64,000 bases of DNA from Mycoemilia scoparia. Lineage: Eukaryota > Kickxellomycota > Kickxellomycetes > Kickxellales > Kickxellaceae. Under the pieces are notes generated by a model. The model saw nothing but the letters and a program-made list of their open reading frames with translations. It was not told where the DNA came from and ran no database searches. The stretch lies in contig JANBPU010000050.1 of the NCBI GenBank assembly GCA_027575805.1, positions 30,806 to 94,805 of the forward strand, in the 5' to 3' direction. Of the stretch, positions 1-12,500 are shown piece by piece. Each line of letters starts with the position of its first letter. The first letter of the stretch is position 1. The position numbers and the translations under genes were made by a program.

Positions 1-22
1 AGCATCTATTCATTATTGGTAG

Positions 23-2404
23 CCAACACCAGCACCAGCACGCAATATAAAAGCAGAGCCGGGCCAAATATCAAAAGAGCTTCTTAATGGAAATACGCGG
101 ACATCTGATTTATACAAGCATAACGACACATATATCCAACCAGCTGCCATACTATTTGGAACACATCCAGTAATACTAGATAAAAATCCTATAAATACTG
201 CAGCAGACCACCCTCTCCCTTTGTTAATACCAAATGAGCCCGAGTTTTGGATAAATGATAGAGCTGAGAAGCTCAGTCATCGAAGGAAAAGCTCAAATAA
301 AGAGTCTGGTGGAGACAAAATTGTTGATCAAGTAAGATTGAATGCGAGCTTTCCTTTAAAAGCCATTGTTATACATTTCCTAAAAACCTTCTTTATATTG
401 TCTCCTCGACCGTTTTGAATAGAAAAAAGAGCCCGAAAAAAAGACTGCTGTGGCAAAACCCAGCAGTTGGGCAGCATTGTTTAGCTCGACAAAATCAGCA
501 CCTTCTAATACAGCACCAACCAATGCAAAAGTGGCACTAAACACCGCCATTAAAAGCCAAAAAGAGTCATTATCAGGTATACATTCACAATTTTTTATTT
601 GCAACTCTTGTATAAGCTTGTTGTGCCTATATTAAGCCCCAGTGGATTGATTGTAGATGCCTTAACAAATGTCAGTATGGTTAAGACCATGCCACTGATC
701 CAGCCGCGCGGCCTGGTCAATGCTGGAAATACATGTTTCATGAACGTCGTATTCCAATCCCTGCTTTACTGTGCTCCATTTTACAATGCTCTTCGACAAA
801 TTCGTGAAAAGGTAGCGTTTAGTTTTAATAGTCGTATACCTCTGGTTGAGTCTTTGTAAGTATTTAGGAGTCATTGTGTTTGGTATCTATGACGATGTGC
901 GAGCTGTATTAATAGTACAAACTCTGCGCTGGATCTTATAGAATAATGTTTTTGAACGAGTTTCCAAAATGCGACACAAAAGAGGATCCATTTGACTTTG
1001 ATCGTAAGTCCAGTTATACATCATGCATTATTTGGATACAGTGTACTTTGGTTAAAGGCTAACTATATACGCGTAACCATGATAGACACATATGATATTG
1101 AGCCATTCGTGCCGCAGTTTGTTTATGACGCACTGGACAGGAAAAAGATATTCCGGACCATGAAGGTACGATAATAACTAGTTTCTGTAGATGTGATATT
1201 TCTCAAACATGGTACTGAGCACGCGATATTTTGGGTGTTTTAGGGGAGCCAAGAAGATGCCCAAGAATTCATGGGGTACTTGCTCGATGGTATACATGAA
1301 GAGCTTATGAGTGGTAGGTGGAGCTACAAAGTCTATATGGGAAGATTTCACTAGTGATCGAATCTATGTTAGACAGAAATGGATCCGCAAGGTTTGGCCC
1401 AATCACTAGTCATTTTGCCTATTGCCCTGTGAACTTTGACCATATATGTATATTCGCGACTTTAAGCTATATTCAACACTCATTAACAACGTGCAACAAA
1501 ACCCATACTAGCTCAATGTCAAGATCTAAAAACGAAAGACACACATAGTAAGGGAGGCCAAGTCGAAGAGGGGGGAGATTGGTTTGAAGTCGGGCTGAAC
1601 AATCGAACAAATGTGACCAGAACAGTGAGTATAATAATATCATATTTTCCAAGGCAAAGACTTGTTTAGACTTCATGTAATAACCAGTTGCCGTAAACTG
1701 TAAAGGTAACCACAAATGAAACGCCGATAACAAAGATATTTGGAGGAAGCATAAGGTCGACGCTACACGTGCCTGGACAAAAGCCGTCATCTACACTCGA
1801 GCCGTTCCAGTTCCTAGCGCTTGACATATCAGTAAGATTGCCATCACACTTTACCACTATTCCATAGTCCGCTGCGCTTTATCAGTTTACTAAAAGAATC
1901 TACTCTGCACACATCTTTTTGGCATAGTCTGACAACGTTTATACATTGCACAGCGCCTTTGAAGAGCTTGTGCACAAGGAGATCTTGGAATGCTATATGG
2001 GCATCAATGGGACCAAGGTTGATGCGACAAAGCAGCTAACACTTGAGTCTGTCCCTCAGGTTCTTGTTCTTCATCTAAAGCGGTTCATCTTCTGCCCAGA
2101 AAAGGGGATCCAAAAGATACACAAATTTGTAGCATACCGAGAGAGCTTTGAGATCAGCCCGCAATGGGTGTCCCGTCTGGATCAACATAAGATCAGGAAT
2201 GCCAAATACGAGCTCAAGACTGTTATTTACCACCATGGCGAGTCTGCTGGAGGCGGGCATTACACCTGCGACATTTCACGGGCCCCAGGTGAGTGGGTGC
2301 GATTCGATGATGTCGATATCGACTATCTAGAATCCGAGGCCAGCGTGCTTTGCGAAAAAGATGACCGACATGCATATATTCTTTTTTACCAGAGAGTCGA
2401 CTAG
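23..2404 (+). CDS. UBP3: Ubiquitin carboxyl-terminal hydrolase, USP10/Ubp3 type (5' end outside window)
   Basis: Cysteine protease that removes ubiquitin from proteins; in yeast Ubp3 works with Bre5 in vesicle traffic and ribophagy. Exons by splice sites: 23-331, 423-576, 657-855, 942-1003, 1086-1165, 1244-1313, 1512-1624, 1706-1831, 1928-2404; all junction phases agree. The catalytic Cys box is visible (QPRGLVNAGNTCFMN, near 700-745), followed by SQEDAQEF, the late box VLVLHLKRF, the catalytic His in GGGHYTCD and the Asp-bearing RFDDVDI; it ends HAYILFYQRVD. The first two exons are low-complexity and include the PSSWAALF motif that precedes the catalytic domain in USP10. The start codon lies left of the window, and the acceptor at 22 is inferred. 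Confidence 0.93.
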
Positions 2405-2650
2405 AGAATCTCTGTCATCTTATGTTTTCATTTTTAAATCCGAAAATGCATCATCATTGAAAATATGTCTCATATCACAGGCGTGAAGCCCTGTATTTGG
2501 CAAGTTCTCCACCAAAAGGGTACTAGTATACTCCCTGCAAAATCAGCCCAAAAGCTATGCATTTCAGCTGGAATCTCAGTGATGGTCGGCTAGGATCCAG
2601 GGGAATATCCTATCTAGTGCCTTTGCAGAGAAGAGTGGCATTTGTTTACA

Positions 2651-2757
2651 ATATGGGCGATTATTTTGAAGTGTGAAAGTTTACTAGTAAAACTGGACAT
2701 CCACCCAGCTGTGATTACGCCTATAAATATTCACCCTTCAAAAATTATTGCCCATAT
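2651..2757 (+). repeat. MITE-like element, copy A
   Basis: 107 bp. It starts ATATGGGCGATTATTTTGAA and ends with the inverted counterpart TTCAAAAATTATTGCCCATAT. The inside holds TTTACTAGTAAAACTGGACAT, also present in the 29 kb copy. The ends are compatible with a TA target duplication. No ORF. Non-autonomous element of unknown superfamily. Confidence 0.75.
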
Positions 2758-2880
2758 GGATCATTATTTTTGAACGGTTACTAATTTTCACCAGTAGGCC
2801 AGTTTCATCATACTTATTTACTAGCCTACATTATATTATTGATAATGCCAATTCAGCTTTTCAAAAATAATCTCTCATAT
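2754..2880. repeat. MITE-like element, copy B, abutting copy A
   Basis: 127 bp. Left end TGGATCATTATTTTTGAACG, right end TTCAAAAATAATCTCTCA, so the termini are inverted repeats of the same family. The internal sequence is diverged. It shares the ATAT with the right end of copy A, as if one element inserted at the other's target. Confidence 0.65.
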
Positions 2881-3075
2881 GAGATGATATTGGTAACGGA
2901 TGTGTATTAGACTCCTTTTAAAATGTTGCTGGTGAGCAAACCAAAATATGATCTCTGGGGGTTGTAGAAAAATAACTATATGGAGCCAATTTCAATTTCC
3001 AACCCCTCTATGTGTTTAGAACCTAGTAGTTAGTTTAAAGAAAATCCTGGATTTGGGTAGCGACTTTACAAAAAT

Positions 3076-4069
3076 TTAGGCCATGCCAGAATCAATTGGC
3101 TTGTCGCCGGCTCCTGATTCTGGGCAGTCTCTCAAGATATGGCCCTCCTTTCCGCACTTGTAGCATGACTTGTTGTGCTCTTGCTCGCACTCCTTGGAGA
3201 TGTGTCCAAATTTACCACAGTTGTAGCACTTTCTGTCTCTGGGGTGGCCACGACCACCAAAGTCATCAAAGCGCTATCACAGACAAATAGATATTGGTTC
3301 GTGTAAAAAAGTTAGGATTGTAGCAATTAGCTGGTGGCTGCGATGGCGATAATTCGGTTGTTTTGATAACCACTTACACTGGGGCTGGGGCAGAACTGTT
3401 TGCGGTGACCAATGCCTCCACAGTTGAAGCATTTACCGCCTCTGCTGGGTCTACCACCGACACGTTGGCGGAAAGCTGAGCCCTGGGGGAACTCGGGCTT
3501 CTTGTCGCACTCATCCCTCTATTTTCCCAGACAAATTGTTTTGTCATTAAACAACAGTGGTGTTTGAAGCATAGTGCATTATTTGATATGGGCCCAAGTC
3601 GGATTTCAGGATATAGTCAGCAAGGATGTGTTGCGTGTGTGCGTGGTTTTTGTCGAAGCCTGCATCATGGAGCTCTTTAAAGGGAGCAATGTTGCTGGGG
3701 TGTTCAAGATATCTGAACATTAAAGCAAATAGTAAGAATGGTTATTGTTGGTTTATAGGTATAGTCACAGCAAACCCAGCCCCATCAAACTGTCTACACC
3801 ATTCATAGGCCTTGCTCCGTCCTTTCACTTCCACTTCCTCATTTACCCATTTTACAGTCCCAAGGACCCACATCACGTCCATTCCCTCACAAATTCTGAC
3901 TCTCCCATCGCCTGTACTACCACATTATATAGAGAGTATGCTTATGATTGTATTGACTGCCAGATATACTTACAAGGTGGCCCTCCAAGCCGCAGGTATG
4001 GCAGGTCTTGGGTGCGGTGCATTCGCGAACAAGGTGTTCGGTGCTATGGCAGTTGTAACAGCTTGGCAT
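3076..4069 (-). CDS. GIS2: CCHC zinc-knuckle nucleic-acid-binding protein, Gis2/CNBP type
   Basis: Single-stranded RNA/DNA-binding protein; Gis2 in yeast and CNBP in animals associate with mRNAs and ribosomes and affect translation. Exons (transcript order): 4069-3974, 3518-3378, 3273-3076, all phase 0, giving 144 residues. Five CX2CX4HX4C knuckles are visible: CYNCHSTEHLVREC, CHTCGLEGHLRDEC, CFNCGGIGHRKQFC, CYNCGKFGHISKEC and CYKCGKEGHILRDC. An RG-rich linker lies between knuckles 2 and 3. Yeast Gis2 (about 150 residues) is similar in length. The first intron is unusually long for this window (455 bp). The ATG follows an AG by two bases, so a 5'-UTR intron is possible. Confidence 0.92.
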
Positions 4070-4683
4070 TTCTAGTCAAAATAAGGCCTTTAAAGGAAAG
4101 AAGTTGGTGACTTGGATTTGGAAAAAAAACTTCAGGGGGTTTAAAGCATTCTATCGCTGCGCATTAGACTCCGCCACAGATGATTGGGCACACGCATGAT
4201 GCTACTCTAACCATCAATTTAATTTAGACCCCCTGATTAAATGTCTGTGTTGACATTGTGAAATAGCCTTCTCGATCCAAGTTGGGTTCGCGCTATTTCA
4301 TACTACACACCCACGCCGGCTATTTGACTGTGTCTTACCCAGTAATGTGTTGTTTCTTTTCCTGTTCCTAGATCATCTTTTGGGACATCTGCAGAAGCAG
4401 CAGTAGAGGCTTTGGTTGCTTTTATCCAACATTTAGCAAAATAGGACTTCTTTTCTAATAGATTTATCACGACCCAATACGTGTGTTGAGATAGTAGACA
4501 ATAAACATTCATCAGTGTGAGGCTGCTAAACCTTGCTTGCTGGCTATTACTATTCATTATTGTGGCGAAGGGTGTGAGATTTATAAGCTAAATAAATGTA
4601 TAGGCATATTTTGTTTGGGTGTATTGTCAAAAATGTCTGATATAAAAATATAAATGTTGATAAAAATATAAAAGGGATGGCGA
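4070..4683. other. Intergenic between GIS2 5' end and SPT16 3' end
   Basis: About 610 bp of AT-rich sequence. A short minus-strand open frame at 4303-4557 has no recognisable motif and is probably chance or GIS2 leader. Confidence 0.5.
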
Positions 4684-7600
4684 TTATCTGCGGACACGCT
4701 TCCTTCCGCCCCCATTCCTGGCAGCCTTTGCTGGACGGTACCCACTTTTATCATCGCCTGCGCCATGCTTCAGTCGATGGTGTTCGTCTTCACGCTTGGC
4801 CTTTTCTTCTAGTGCATCCCAGTCATCTGCAGAGGAAACCTCGTCTTCTTCTGAATAGTCACCACTCTCCTCCTCCTCTTCATCTGTACCGAATGCTGAT
4901 TCATCAGGATCGTCAGATGATTCCGATGAGCCCAATTCATCTTCAGACATTGAGAATTCGCTTTCTTCGTCCTCCTCATCCTCCTCTTCTTCATCACTAC
5001 CTTCCTGAAGGAAGCTCCAACCGCCGTCCAAGAAGAATGCCTCAGGGTCATCATTTACAGTTTTCATGATGGTTGTCCAGTTGAGGTTCACATGGCCTTC
5101 TGAGAAGCAGATGTTGACAGAGTCTAACCATTCCTTGACATCGTCAAGCTGCTTCATAGGAATCGTGTTCACATGGACAGGCGACTTCTTGTAATCTTTG
5201 AAAACGAATACCATATCAAAGTTTTTCAATCCAAATTGTACACGCTCAAGATGGACGATTTCAATATCAGACATGGTTACAACAAAGAAAGGTGGGTCGC
5301 TTAGATGGACAAGACAGTCGACAGTAGGCTGAAGTAGGACGTTGGAGCGGAAGGGCACGCCAGTAAATCCGGCCTCGCGGAAAGGTGTATCAACATCAAC
5401 CTTATTGTCACTCGCCTCCGCTATCTTTTTGGCAAAGGATTGGAACTCCTTGTTCAGTTGGTGGCGGCGACGTCTTTCTTCGTTTTCAGCCTCAACTTCG
5501 TCCTCATCGCCATAGCGATATTTGCGCTTCCGGTTTCCTGTTTCATCGTTTAGAGAGTCGGTCGTTTCTCTGTAGAACTGAATGTCTTTGACTTTCTTTT
5601 TGCCAATCATGATGGGGTTTTTAAGGTGAATGTGGATAATAACAATAATTTCGCCGTCGCATCGTTGGAAAAAGAGGTGCTTGATATTGTTGAACAGGAC
5701 GTCAATACGGCTTTCTGTGCGCAGAGGGTGCACAAACCGTATACCATTGGTGTGTATCTCAAGCTCTCCGGGGACACGCTTGTTATCAAACGATGGTCTG
5801 GCAAACACATCAGGAAGCCTCAAAGGCCTGCGACCTCTAACCGCAACAAGTTTGTCTTGCTCAACAATGTCGGCTAGCTGGGCCTTTTCTGTCTCGCGCT
5901 TTGCTTGATCCTTTTTGAGATTTTGTATACTGGTGTACATTTCATTCATGCGAAGTATATCTGAGCTGCGGATGGTCACCGATCTCATGAATGTAGCGTT
6001 AGGATCGCTGATGGGCAAAGAATCTTTTTTGCCAACGCCCTGGCCGGGAGAATTAAAATTGAATCTGAGATAGACATATTCGCCCTCATCACTCTTACTA
6101 ATGTTCTTAAGAGTTGAGATGTGGAAGGGTACCGCCATACCATAAACCGGAAGTATGATAGAATCTGCGCGATTGTCAACATAGATACGACAGTTACTGA
6201 CTTCCTTAGGGAGTGCTGTCTCGCGCTTGTAGCTCTCGAACTTTTTAATGGTTTGTTCTTCACTGTTTCCTTTGTTAGCGGATCCATGAGAGAATTTTTG
6301 GAGGCCTTCTTGCTGTATGCGCTCTGCCAACTCTTTCTGGTGCAGCTTCCGTTTCTTTTCGTTCGAGTCATCATCACGCTCCTCACTACGGAATTTAGAT
6401 GCAAGAACAACCGACTGTCTGGTTGCTGGTTTCGATTTGCCTCCAGCACCACTTGCTCTTGTCTTTGCTCGATCATCTTCACCTTCATCCTAACCATAAT
6501 GAAAACATAGCCACATATAATTTTATGTGCCAAAAAGTATTGTAGTTATTCAATATCAAGGGTGTATCATGTACAAACCTTAAAGTAGAAACACATCTCA
6601 TCCATTAATTTGCAGCCGGAGGTAATCAGTTGGGCACCAGAGTCCATGACAATGACGGAGTCAATCAGCATCAAAGCATATCTTTAAACAAAACAAATAT
6701 TGAGTTAGATGGGTGATATTAAGGCAGATATTATGAGTTAAAATCTAGCAGGAACACACATTTTGCTACGCTGACTCTTGGCCTGTGGATTTTCAAGCTT
6801 ATTGAAACCAAGGCTCAGATTGATTACCATATCCGCTTTTATAGTTGTAGCTGTAGATTTTTGGGAAAGGACACGAGTACTATCACGAAACTCCATACCC
6901 ATCTACAAAAATAAGGCAAATATTGACACGACATTACAATATGATATTGAGTGCTAAATCATATATATGCAGAGTGTGCTTGTACTTACAGCGAACCCGC
7001 AATTTTTAACAAAGTTTTTTTCAAGATCTGGCCTCTTTTCTCTGATATAGGCTAAGGCAGATGGGTGGATGGCGGAAAAGGGTGTTCCGGGCTTAAGAAG
7101 ACCCAAAACATGCTTCTGAAGATCAAGTAAAAATTGATAATTCTTTTCTTGAGCCTACAAATAATATAAAAAGTATGCACATTTCAGGTATTGAAAGAAT
7201 ATATATCTTGCACATTATCAAGAAGGAATGGCCAATGTCAATTACCTTTGTGGGGGAGATCATAAAGGTTCTGCCTATATTTGAACAGTAAGACTTGTAG
7301 CGAACGCCAAGGGAGCATAGAATGGTACCAGCATGAAGCTTGTTTTCATCTGAAACAGCGGAAGCCAAAAGGTTGTAGTTGCCGCCACTTTGAATTATAG
7401 GTGAGTAGCACCAGTCCATAAAGTCTTGCGAGGCTGCAGGCGGAAGTTTATACTTTGCGCCAGCCTTTTGGTCATACAGTGCGGAATCGACATTTGTTGA
7501 CAGCGCCTCGTGGGTTATGCTCTTTTCTTGGTCGAGTATATCCTCCATCTCATTGGCAAAGCAGTTCTGCATCATGCATGAGCTGAGTTTGGCAGCTATT

Positions 7601-7778
7601 TTACAGAGCTTAAGTTCATCTTGCTCCTTTACAGATAACAGCGTTGCAATGGCAGGTGAAACGTCAACCTTTTCAAATTTGTCTTCTGACTTTTGAAGGA
7701 CTCCGTTCCACTCATTGATGAATTTTCCTTCAAAGGTATCCTTCATAAGGAAGCCGATTCTTTTCTATGTAGTTAAAC

Positions 7779-7809
<31 letters not shown>

Positions 7810-8517
7810 GATTTTTCTGATTACTTCATATTGATCTCTATAAGTTTAATGACATAGAAACTGCGTATAATACTCACCCCATTTTTGCTTGCAAGAATTC
7901 CATCAACAACCTCCTGGAATGTCTTTTCATTTGCAGAAGAATCCCCCTTCAGGTATTCCAATATCACCCACTTAACGTTACTGTCGCCAGGCTTTGCGTC
8001 TTTCAAAAGTTTGGCTATAATAAGAAATTACATGTCAATAGAGCTCTTATGAAAACATATTGCATTATTGATGCTGTTGAATAGGGAGTTCTACCTTTTT
8101 TGGGACTTGCTACTATATATACTGTGTCGTCGGATATTGCTATGATAGTGTTTGGAAACTCATATCCTAGCAGCCAAAGCTAGTTTGGGCAGAATATTGC
8201 TGTCAGCTTTAAGAAGTACAAGCAGTATGCTCAAAAAACTCGTGTTGAATATAGTATACAATATTTACCTGTAGTATAGGAGTCTTTTGGTACAAAAGCT
8301 CGCTGTTTGAGCTTCCGCTAACAAAACAGAGCGCATCGACATTACTAAAGGCTGAAAATTCGCCCTCTGGATTCTACATTATAATAATACAAGTAGTATA
8401 ATGTGGTGTTGTGTTTTAATATTTTTATAGAGCAGCGGTTTTATTTACCTTCCATGCTTGTATCAGCGAATTCAAATGACGCTGTAGGACATCAGAATCT
8501 ATTTTGGCCTCTGTCAT
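4684..8517 (-). CDS. SPT16: FACT complex large subunit Spt16
   Basis: Histone chaperone that, with Pob3/SSRP1, loosens and rebuilds nucleosomes during transcription and replication. Nine exons (transcript order): 8517-8449, 8373-8269, 8179-8095, 8014-7878, 7764-7246, 7154-6990, 6902-6760, 6681-6579, 6489-4684, with consistent phases, giving 1043 residues (yeast 1035). The N-terminal part is the catalytically dead aminopeptidase-like domain (for example [14 protein letters not shown] and [10 protein letters not shown]). The last exon holds the dimerisation region and the double-PH middle domain ([39 protein letters not shown]). The C-terminus is the expected long acidic tail ([11 protein letters not shown] and similar) ending in a basic RKRVRR. 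The start ATG aligns with the usual short N-terminus; an in-frame acceptor lies just upstream. An intron near 7780 contains an (AT)n run. Confidence 0.97.
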
Positions 8518-9512
8518 TTCTTCCAAAGCGCTACAATCAGATAAAAATCTAAAGTAGTTTATAGCAATTACTGTTATGACAAATTTAAAGAACGAAATAA
8601 CAACGCATACAAAAGTTGTGTTTGCTCATCAATGCCTGGGTGCTGTCCACAGCAAGTGCCAATCAGCTCCAAAACACGACTGCGACGCGCCAGAAACTTT
8701 CTGTAGTGTTGATATCAAGTCGATTACATTACAAGCAGCAGATCTGATTACAGGTGCTCTCAGACCTGCATTGTTGGAACCACAACTGTGTTGAGATCCT
8801 AGAGACTTAAATGCTACGCTGCTTTATTATGAAGGCTATACTCAAATAGAGGGCCAATGGGCGTTTTTAGCCCTGTGGTGGTACGTTTGCAAACAGAATG
8901 CAGGTTTTATAATTGGTCTTTATAGTCACAATGCTGCTGTTTGCTTTTGTGATGTTTGACGATGCTTTGTATAAATGACTGTTAATCGCTTTCATGTGTG
9001 GACTCTTTTACTAGTCTTCAAGAAAGCCAAAACCAGAGATCATCCAAAACCTCTTGAGCCAGGCTTTTCAGTTTCAAGTGTACACAAAGTAGACACAAAA
9101 GAAATTTTGAAAAGATAAACGATAATTGTTTGATTAGATCATCGGTTTCTACCACCTTTTGGACAGGTTTTCTGCTTTGCATGTAGAGGCTGGTGATATT
9201 TAGAAAGACAATTGTGTGCCTCCTCTAAGTTTCTCTCTTGTACCTTTACTAAAAATTTGTCGTGGTATTTTGTATTGAGGTAAGTCCGGGTTGCTGATTT
9301 TAAATGTGCCTGCCGCATTGGTATTTTGTTTATTTACAATATATTTTTCCGATGCTGATAGAAAGGAGTCAGCATTGCGAGCAAGAATTTGCTTTAAATA
9401 ATAGCGGCTTAAGCGGACGTTACGTTTAAATACAATTTGCCAACATAGTATAGTAGAATAGGTCAAAGCCCATGTATTTTGGCGCTTATCTGTTCTAACA
9501 TTTGCATCAATT
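8518..9512. promoter_or_regulatory. Divergent promoter region SPT16 / FG nucleoporin
   Basis: About 1 kb between two divergent starts. CCAAT pentamers are visible at 8659 and near 8851. Short open frames here lack family motifs. Confidence 0.45.
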
Positions 9513-12500
9513 ATGGAAAATGCACATGCAATGATCAACAACCTCGATTCTCCACAAAGACCACTGGGTGTTGCTCGCGGCCCGAGACGCACTCCAGCAA
9601 GACGAGCTTCCGCCAAACCATATAGCAGGGCCCCAGCCACACCTATATCCAATAGCATAGGATCGCAAACCCCCAAAAACTCACAGGCTGTGGGTGATGG
9701 CAGCGGCGAAGGTGGCCTGCTAGGCAGTGTAAGGGGTTTAATGTCTAGGCTTTGGGGAAGCCCACGTCCTATGCTACCATCAACACCAACCACAGCAACA
9801 GCCACATTCAGGGAACCACAAACCCCTACTCAGAATATCCAAAATAATAAAGTCAACTCAAAACCAGCCCATGTTTTTGCATCCCCAGTATCCAAATCAT
9901 TTACCCCTACCCACGCGACTACGGCATCAAGCTCAAGCATCAGCAGTAGTTCTACACATGCAGCTGGCGGGCGCCCCACCAATTCCGCTGGCACCCCAAC
10001 TGTAGCTTCACCATTTGCTTATAACAGAAGACTTGCACTAGCATCGCCATCAATCGCAAAAACTCGCGAAGTTAGCAGTTTACGTGCTGAGCCATCCTTG
10101 TCACGACGTCACAGCATTGATATTTTTTCAAAGCAAAGAGGGCAGCCCGGCCAGGTACCACGGAAAGGGAATGCTTCAACTGGAAAACAGGAGAGCACTT
10201 GGATGTCGCCATCTAATGCACGTCGCTTGCTGAACACTCTTGAGTCAATAAACACCCCGGTTTTAGAATCAAGGAAGACCGTGTCCTTGCCAAAGTCCGA
10301 GGCCACAAAACGGACAAAAGCCACAGGAACTACCCCCGTTCATGAGAGAGCGCCTATACCTGCTTCCAACCTATTTTTAAACAATGCTATAAACCGCAAC
10401 ATACTTTCTGACAAGGCCCTTACTTCTCCACATCGTCAGGGTAGGCTGGAGGCTAGACCCAGTACCCCAAGTTTGGCCAAAATGATACAGCTCCAACAAG
10501 CCCGCAGACTCATGGCCCAGAAGAATAACACCGATAAAAGGCGGGATGAAGAAACTGAAACCACGGATGAGACTACAAACAAAGCCAGGCGTCCTATTGA
10601 AGAATCAAAGAAATCAATGCCTAAAAATAAGCGACAGAAGGCTTCAGGCGGAAAAGTCGTTGCCATTGATTCGAATGAGAAGGAGGAGGAGGCCCAGGCC
10701 CAGCTGCGCCAAGAAAGGATAGATCGCTATAAACGTAGAAGGGATCAAAAAAGAGGGATATACAGACCCCGCAAGGTCCAAGCGAATGTTAACTGGCGTT
10801 TCAACGCAAGATTTGATATATCCTCGGATAGTGACTTATCTGACTCTGAGAGCAGCGATTCAGATAATGAATATGAGCTGAAAGCATGGTCATCGCCGCC
10901 TCTGAAACCCAATGCCTCTAAATCTGAGAGCGACAATTCCAATAACCAGCTTGATAAACCAGATCCACCCAAGACTAGTCTATCTGGTGCTTTAAGCTCA
11001 AACTCAAAGCCCCAGGAATCCGGATCCTCTGTGACTGTATCTACCTCATTATTTTCCTCCTCGACGACAACTAAAGCGTCTGACGATGGTGCTAAAACGA
11101 CCAATATGTTTATGTCTTCTGTGCCAGCAAAGACTTTGCCCGGTCTTAGTGAAAAAAAGTCCGAAGCTGTTAGTGCTGATACCACCTCAAAGCCAGATGC
11201 ACAAAGTTCATTATTTGGAGGTTCGTCTAGTACTGGATTTTCTGCATTTGGTGGCTCCACAATGCTCACCAAGAAACCAAGCGATGAAGCCACAAAAACT
11301 GCTCCACAGGGCTCTGCACTATTCGGAGATTCATCCACTGCTAAATTTTCTGGGTTTGGTGCATTTACAAAGCCCGATGAGAAGACTGCTGATGAAATTA
11401 CAAAAATCTCATCAGCATTTGGAACCCCAGCTACTACTTCTGTTAGTTCTGGATTTGGCGGATTTGGTACATCGAAAACCGAAGTCAAAGAAAAAAGTGC
11501 AGAGGTCACGGAAAACTCCAAGGCAGATACACAACCTTCATCTCTATTTGGAGCTACATCCACTGGTGCACCTGGAACTTCTCCTTTGAACTTTGGTACA
11601 TCGTCGTCATTGACAGCAACGGACTCCAAGAAGCCCGCATTTTCCTTTGGAAAGCTTACTGGGGATAACTCCAAAAATGAGCTGTCGAACATTAGCTTTG
11701 GAGCACCACCTGAATCCTCTTCTAAACCTGCTGACGATGACAAACCAACACAATCGGATTTAACGGATAAAACCCAGCAGACAAAGCCAAATGTATTCTC
11801 AAATATTGGTCTAAATGGTACATCAAATGCATTTGGTTCGTTGACTAAATCTAGCACCGCTGCCCCTTCCTTGTTTGGATCACAATCGAGCACATTAAAA
11901 TCCTCAGCTTTTGAAACCTCGGCAGCACCCTCATTTTCTACTGCTGGAGTAGCTTCCGCTGCACCTAGCTTTGGAGGTGAGAAAACCAGTGCATTCGGGT
12001 TTTCATCGACTTCGTCATTCACTCCTACAGCTTCTACATCTTCAGAAAAGCCTAACTTCCAATTTGGATTGAAGCCTGCAGACTCCACAACATCTTTATT
12101 TGGCTCGTCCACAACCAAAATACCGGTTGCTAATACCACAGACTTTAAACCAAGTGAAAGCAAGGATTCGACAGAAAAGCCTACCTCCATCTTCTCTGGC
12201 TTTTCTTCTCAGCCTTCTTCAGGCAGTATTTTTGGAGCAGTGTCAGGAGTTGATCAAAAGACATCTGAAAGCCAACCACCCAAGACTGGTGGTTCTGGAT
12301 TTAACTTTTCGGCTATAACGGGCTCATCAGGCCCAGATAGCTCTGCAAAGCCCAATGTCTCTACTAGTTCAGCATTTAATACTTCATCGACATCAACCTC
12401 ATCATTCAACTTTGGCGGCCTTACCAACACTAATACATCGTATAGCTTTGGATCAGCAGGTGGAGCAAACACCACACCATTTGGCCAGACCAATGCTTCT

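Larger units (their letters stand above)
2405..3075. other. Intergenic, two adjacent MITE-like repeats
   Basis: Region between the convergent 3' ends of UBP3 and GIS2. I see no coding signal. About a third of it is the pair of repeat copies listed separately. Confidence 0.7.

Noticed and set aside
380..604. Hydrophobic minus-strand frame at the left edge resembling a membrane protein
   Set aside because: It is antisense to two USP10/Ubp3 exons whose splice phases and PSSWAALF motif fit the sense-strand gene.
4303..4557. An 84-codon minus-strand frame between GIS2 and SPT16
   Set aside because: No motif, no convincing start context and no splice-linked neighbours.
9200..9805. A 201-codon minus-strand frame overlapping the nucleoporin start
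   Set aside because: Half lies antisense to the nucleoporin and half in the SPT16 promoter region. The composition does not look like protein.
10745..12190. A 481-codon open frame on the minus strand
   Set aside because: It is fully antisense to the FG-repeat nucleoporin. Its length comes from the Ser/Gly/Phe-rich codons of the sense gene, and its translation shows no domain or start context.
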